DNA from: Neocallimastix lanati (nom. inval.)
Lineage: Eukaryota; Neocallimastigomycota; Neocallimastigomycetes; Neocallimastigales; Neocallimastigaceae
Reading direction: 5' to 3'
Assembly (NCBI GenBank): GCA_016946835.1
Contig: JACVTC010000127.1
Location: 1-64,000 of the forward strand
Length of the DNA stretch: 64,000 nt
Shown: piece after piece, positions 58,929-64,000 of the stretch
Position numbering within the stretch: position 1 is the first letter of the stretch
Layout of the letters: the number at the start of each line of letters is the position of its first letter
Made by a program: the position numbers and the translations under genes
The notes under the pieces: model-generated
What the model saw: the letters and a program-made list of their open reading frames with translations, nothing else
The model's database searches: none
What the model was told of the DNA's origin: nothing

Positions 58929-60665
58929 CTTTTTAAAGAAAGTGAATCAGGAACAAGTTCAATCTATCAATTTATACATTCCTGTAGAGATAGTATAAAT
59001 TCTAAATATCCAGATTTATGGAGTAATGCAACTTTTAATGCCTATAAAATGGTCAAAAAATTAAAAAATGAAATTGCTTCAAGTAAAAAAAATTTTTTTT
59101 TTTCTTTTTCTTTTTTTTTTTTTTTTTCTTATTATTTATTTTAATTCCATTTTATTTATTTATCTATTTATTTTATAAATATTTATAAATATATTTATTA
59201 TATTTATTACTTTTTTTTAAAAAAAAAATTAAAAAAAAATTTAGATGAAATATTTCAACTAAATAATTTTGAGATAAATAATAAACTTAGAGAAGGTAAA
59301 TATATATTTTTGATGCTTTTATACGGTTTTGAAAACCTTAAACAATATTCTGTCGATATTCTACCGGGTTTACATGAAGGAGTATCAGGATCAACACTTT
59401 GGGGATATAATATAGGTGTTCCTAAGACCATCAATGAAGAACTAAAAAAAAGAGTAGGAACGGTTTTATCTTATATACTTTCAGAAGAATTGCAAAAAAA
59501 ATTGATTTTAGAATTTAATATTTTATCAGCAATATCGGGAATTTTTAATGATAAGGAAATTTGCCAATCGTTGGATTGTCATTTATTTAAGAAGTTACAG
59601 CCGGTTCAAAGACTTTCCACCGAACTATATTCCTATGATGAATATTCAGAACAATTTAGAAATTATTTTTATGATTATTTATATGGAGATAAGACAGCGT
59701 ATGAATCCATTAAAAATATTGATGATATAACAAAAATTTATGTGGTCTCCCTCTCTACTGAGGAAACAGTGATCGGATTAATCGTAACAATATTCGTTTG
59801 TGTATTTCTATTTGGTGTTGCTCTTTCCGTAGTTTTATTATTAATGAGAAATATTTTAGATTATTTTTCATTTTTCCCATTTGATTTATGGATAATTGGT
59901 ATCATGGGATCGGTACTAATCATTTGCGTCTGTTTCCTGGAATTAGAAAATGTCACTGTAGTGAAATGTCATCTTAGACAATTTTTTTTATCCTTTGGTT
60001 ATACCATCAGTATTATCCCATTTATCTATAAATTAATTTTGAATTTTCCAAAATCTAATACGTTCTTCAATTATATCATAAATCATCGTCAATACCTTAT
60101 ACTGTTGTTTACGTTCATTGATGTGGCATTGAGTGCCCTGTCGATAATATCACCTTATGAAATTAAAAATATTATTCTTGAGCATGAACGCAATTTTCAA
60201 CGGTGTACCATCAACCGAGCCTTTGGACAACTAATTTTAACCATCATTTATATGAATAAATTAGCCATTGTCGGTATTTGTTTAATATTAATGATATATG
60301 AATGGCGTATGGTAGAAAATCAAAATGATATGAACATTTTATTTCCTATTATCTTTATTGATATCCTTTCCTTAATACTATTTTCCCTTAACCATATTAT
60401 TAACATTGATAATTATAAATACTACTTCCTACTCTGTGTAGTAATATACATTATTATATCCTTTTCGAATTATGGATATTTGATATACCTGGGTATCACC
60501 ATGATTATTACCAATGGAAAAGATGAAGAAAAGAAGAAAAAGAGTGTAAAAGAAATGAAATATATTATTGAGAGTACCGTGGTATCGCAAGGTCAATCCA
60601 TTAAAAATAAATCTTTTACGGAAACAGAAACGAGTAGTACTGAAACTGGTGATGAACCTTCCTAA
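57709..60665 (+). CDS. Class C GPCR-like receptor with bacterial-type solute-binding domain, 719 aa, five exons
   Basis: Exons: 57709-57766, 57897-58261, 58435-58606, 58939-59082, 59245-60665. All four introns are GT...AG (130, 173, 332 and 162 bp), the phases match, and the sum is exactly 720 codons including TAA. Exon 1 encodes a signal peptide (MVILKHILLLFILKLN). Residues about 22-415 resemble a periplasmic solute-binding domain of the sugar-binding family: YNKKLLDKYKRKVPKTWDEL in exon 3, and GVSGSTLWGYNIGVPK and RVGTVLSYILSEELQKK in exon 5. Seven hydrophobic spans follow, at about 422-447, 461-478, 490-509, 529-549, 584-598, 610-629 and 639-668. The segment CHLRQFFLSFGYTISIIPFI at TM3 resembles GABA-B-type receptors, with a Cys there (about 488) and one in the second extracellular loop (QRC, about 566) for the class C disulfide. 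The cytoplasmic tail is Lys- then Ser/Thr-rich. It likely sits in the plasma membrane and binds a small ligand outside. The ligand and the G protein are unknown. Splice sites are predicted, not shown. Confidence 0.9.
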
Positions 60666-60778
60666 GAATAATGTTAGAAAAAAAAAAAAAAAAAAAATTT
60701 TTTTTTTTTCTAATTAATTATACATGAAAGAAAAGAAAAGAAAAGAAAAAAAAAAATAAAAATCAGAGAATTATAATG

Positions 60779-60824
<46 letters not shown>

Positions 60825-61185
60825 TTATAATATATTATTAGCAAGATCAATAAAATAGTTAGATATATATTTATATTTATATTTAGTCTATTATTATATA
60901 CAAAAAAAAAAAAAAAAAATTAAATTTAAAATTAAATTTAATAATTGTAAATATCATATATATATACATATATTAAAAAAAAAAAAAAAATTAGATTATA
61001 GAAAAAAAATATTTAGTTTTAAATGAATACATAACCTACATAATTATTTACCATTTAAAAAAATAATAATAATAATAATAATAATAATTGTAAATATCAC
61101 GTATATACATATATTAAAAAAAATTAGATTATAGAAAGAAATTATATAGTTTTAAATGAATACATAACCTACATAATTAATCACC

Positions 61186-61237
<52 letters not shown>

Positions 61238-61397
61238 AAAAAAAAATTATTTTACACATATATATATTAAAATCTCTTATATATCTATATATTTAAATTT
61301 ATTTATTATTAGGATGAAATGATCATAATTATTATCACCATTTAATATTCTATCATAAAATTTATATATTCTAAACAACTTAATTTTCAAAAAAAAA

Positions 61398-61454
<57 letters not shown>

Positions 61455-62079
61455 AACTAATATCATTTTAACACTATATTTTTTATAATATATAGATATA
61501 AATATTTAAAAGGAATATAAAAATTTATGTTTTTTTTTTTTTTATGTATATTTGATATAGGTGTTTAAATATATCATATATTTGAATATATTTTATATAT
61601 TATATACACATTATCTTTTATATATTGTTATCTATATGTTATATATTTCAAAAAAGGCGCATATATTTGTATATATACGCATTATTTTATTCATATATGT
61701 TTATAAGATGCAAAATTATTTCATATATATATTACATTCCATTATATAAAGTAAAATATATGTATATAAATATATACTAACATATACCCATAAATTTGCA
61801 AGTTTTTACAGCTAAAACTGTGAAATTTGTATATATATATATATACAAATAATCCTATTTATATACAACAATATATATACAAATACTCACAACTTGAATA
61901 ATAATAATATATTGACATTAAATAATTTTAGATTATTATTTTTTAAGTTGTTTTTTTTTTTTTTTTTTTTTACCATAACGGGAAACCTAAAAAAAATTCA
62001 GCTTAGAATATAGCAATGAAAGATGAAAACTCAATAATAAGAATTTTATTAAAACAAAAAAAAAAAAAAAAAAAAAAAA
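60666..62079. other. AT-rich 3' flank with repeats
   Basis: Includes (AT)n near 60788-60820, two copies of a unit of about 140 bp (TGTAAATATCA to ACCATTTAAAAAA, about 60945-61060 and 61088-61190), an A run (61193-61235), an (AAT)n run (61398-61442), and (TATA)-rich sequence. No gene is seen. Confidence 0.55.
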
Positions 62080-62850
62080 AAAAACATGGATAAAATCGAG
62101 AAGTTCAATTGACTCTGAACATACTATTATTATTTCTTCATATTAATTAATATAACCAATATCATATTCCATACATATACCATATACCATACTTTCTTTG
62201 ATACGTTTAAATTAAATTAAAATAGACCAATAATTATAATAAATGATTATAATATTAATGTAAATATATTTTTGAGCAATAAAAATAATGCAAATCACTT
62301 TTTAAAAAAAAAAAAAATTAATTAATTATGAAAGTGTTTATATTAAACTTCAAATCCTATAAAAAAAAAAAATAAGAATAAAATCAAGAAGTTCTATTGA
62401 CTCTGAACATACTATTATTATTTCTTCATATTAATTAATATAACCAATATCATATTCCATACATATACCATATACCATACTTTCTTTGATACGTTTAAAT
62501 TAAATTAAAATAGACCAATAATTATAATAAATGATTATAATATTAATGCAAATATATTTTTGAGCAATAAAAATAATGCAAATCACTTTTAAAAAAAAAA
62601 TTAATTAATTATGAAGGTGTTTATGTTAAACTTCAAATCCTATAAAAAAAAAAAAAATAAGAATAAAATCAAGAAGTTCTATTGACTCTAAACATACTAT
62701 TATTATTTCTTCATATTAATATAACCAGTATCCTATACCATATACCATATACCATATACCATACTTTCTTTGATACATTTAAATTAAATTAAAATAGACC
62801 AATAATTATAATAAATGATTATAATATTTATTAATGTAAATATATTAAAT
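62080..62850 (+). repeat. Tandem repeat, units of about 280-295 bp, two full and one partial
   Basis: The block ATTGACTCTGAACATACTAT, then ATTTCTTCATATTAATTAAT, CCATATACCATACTTTCTTT and ATAGACCAATAATTATAATA recurs at about 62106, 62395 and 62680. Each full unit closes with GAGCAATAAAAATAATGCAA, a poly-A tract and CTTCAAATCCTATAAA. The third copy lacks that closing part and diverges after about 62840. Confidence 0.93.
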
Positions 62851-62949
62851 TCCTAAAAGAAAGAATTATCGTTACCAATAATATGGTGAATTAATGATAA
62901 TCGTGTTAAATTTTGTAATTTTCTGAATACTAAGTGTGTAGATATATAT

Positions 62950-63420
62950 TTGTGGCATGGTTACCAATTATAGAACTTCATTTGTTGGTGGAAGAGATAC
63001 ACAAAGAATTATTGATTTTAAATTAAAAAAAAGGAATGGAATGTTTTTTTTTTTTTTTTTTTTTTTTAATAAATCAAATCATTTCTAAGTGATTATTCCA
63101 AAATCAACTCGCCATTCTTAATACGATCCTGAGGCTCTCTTTTTTTTTTTTTTTTTACAGAAATTAAGGCCTAAGTACTTCGACGAAGCATTGCTATTTG
63201 CGTATGATATAAACATCATCGCTAATCAAGGAACGTCATCGCTTAAAAATACAATCAGACAAGGCTAGTAAGGGTCAATGCCTCTGAAGGAGAGAAGGAC
63301 CATAATCTCTTTTTCAGAGTGTTAATTCAAACTCTTATCCGGAATAAGAATTCCCTTTTATTAAACAGAAATCTTATAAACTTGGAGGTATATGAGGATT
63401 TGTTGCCTATGAAACTTTTT
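62950..63420 (+). other. Possible exons of an unidentified gene or relic
   Basis: From an ATG at 62959 the frame reads MVTNYRTSFVGGRDTQRIID, then FKLKKRNGM, up to a T run at 63043. After a pyrimidine tract ending in ACAG at 63161, a second open piece reads KLRPKYFDEALLFAYDINII, then ANQGTSSLKNTIRQG, and stops at 63268. Codon choice there is visibly less AT-biased than in intergenic DNA. A CAG acceptor before the second piece fits splicing, but no good donor was found after the first. The following 63270-63420 is of similar composition but closed. No family recognised. Confidence 0.35.
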
Positions 63421-63527
63421 TTTTCTTTTTTTTTATTTATTTTTTTTACTGAATTTATTTATACACCCTATTTTTGAATATTACTTTTTATTTCACAATT
63501 ACTATTTAAAATATTATTATTACTACT

Positions 63528-63925
63528 TATGTTATTACTATTACTATTACTATTACTATTATTACTATTACTATTACTACTACTATTACTATTACTATTA
63601 TTATTACTATTACTATTACTATTACTACTTATGTTATTACTATTACTATTACTATTACTATTACTACTTATGTTATTACTATTACTATTACTATTACTAT
63701 TACTACTTATGTTATTACTATTACTATTACTATTACTATTACTACTTATGTTATTACTATTACTATTACTATTACTATTACTATTACTATTACTATTACT
63801 ATTACTATTACTATTACTATTACTATTACTATTACTATTACTATTACTATTACTATTACTATTACTACTTATGTTATTACTATTACTATTACTATTACTA
63901 TTACTATTACTATTACTATTACTAT
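63528..63925 (-). repeat. (AGTAAT)n hexanucleotide repeat with periodic interruptions
   Basis: On the minus strand AGTAAT repeats, interrupted by a recurring ACATAAGTAGTAATAGT-type segment at regular intervals. One frame would encode Ser-Asn repeats with periodic Asn-Ile-Ser-Ser, open from 63941 to 63468, but with no ATG at the start. Because a hexamer keeps a frame open by itself, this is called a repeat; it could be a low-complexity exon of a gene beyond the window. Confidence 0.85.
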
Positions 63926-64000
63926 ATTCATAATTGAACAAATAATATTTTTATTTTTATTTTTATTTTTATTTTTATTTTTTATTTTTTTTTTTTTTTT
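63926..64000. other. (TTTTTA)n tract at the window end
   Basis: A TTTTTA-type simple repeat (from about 63951) followed by a T run to the end. Nothing else is seen. Confidence 0.7.

Noticed and set aside
63529-63933. Plus-strand poly-Leu open frame
   Set aside because: Antisense of the (AGTAAT)n repeat, with no other coding feature.
1-64000. CRISPR arrays, rRNA and tRNA genes
   Set aside because: Direct repeats here lack the repeat-spacer layout, and no rRNA segment or tRNA cloverleaf with a T-arm consensus was recognised on either strand. A covariance-model search was not possible.

Overview
The window is a stretch of very AT-rich nuclear DNA from a eukaryote, most probably an anaerobic gut fungus (Neocallimastigomycota). 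The reasons are: long A/T-only intergenic tracts with many homopolymers and (AAT)n-type microsatellites; short AT-rich GT-AG introns; Asn- and Ser/Asn-rich coding repeats; a bacterial-type solute-binding domain fused to a class C 7TM receptor; an AAA-ATPase-like/PD-(D/E)XK protein of the type with RPRRFGKS P-loops; FLYWCH/MULE transposase debris; and Ty3 and Ty1 retroelements. The assignment rests on recalled family distributions and not on a search. An AT-rich amoeba is the main alternative.

Layout. Positions 1-5.6 kb hold a large secreted protein pseudogene with several bulb-type lectin-like repeats, broken by stops and frameshifts and followed at once by a perfect 44-bp palindrome. Positions 5.7-9.1 kb are AT-rich with no gene seen. 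Positions 9.1-14.6 kb hold two convergent, distantly related ankyrin-type genes flanking a tandem array of about eight units of 280-288 bp. Positions 14.6-19.4 kb are AT-rich and carry a decayed Ty1/copia element, an LTR-like block and an unexplained mixed-composition island. Positions 19.7-27.2 kb hold one long AAA-ATPase-like gene (1197 codons, tandem P-loop modules), a decayed nuclease tail, and truncated copies of the same family on both sides. Positions 27.5-32 kb hold MULE/FLYWCH transposase fragments on opposite strands and another copia remnant. Positions 33-46 kb form a nested retrotransposon cluster. Its best-preserved member is a 7,981-bp Ty3 chromovirus (37221-45201) with 773-bp LTRs and a 5-bp target duplication. 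It sits in the gag of an older element and itself carries a nested solo LTR with its own 5-bp duplication. Positions 48-49.7 kb hold degraded coding sequence. Positions 51-52.6 kb hold an intact tyrosine-phosphatase-type gene with a putative carbohydrate-binding-like module. Positions 57.7-60.7 kb hold a complete five-exon receptor gene. The last 3 kb are repeats, a possible exon cluster and a hexanucleotide microsatellite.

Only about five host genes look intact: two ankyrin-type genes, the AAA-ATPase-like gene (minus its tail), the phosphatase and the receptor. They show no shared pathway or operon-like arrangement. The receptor could sense an extracellular ligand, and the phosphatase could be an intracellular regulator, but linkage here does not show that they act together. 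The most informative structure is in the chromovirus: 11 nt directly next to its 5' LTR are exactly complementary to the predicted first 11 nt of its own transcript. This is the arrangement expected for Tf1-type self-primed reverse transcription.
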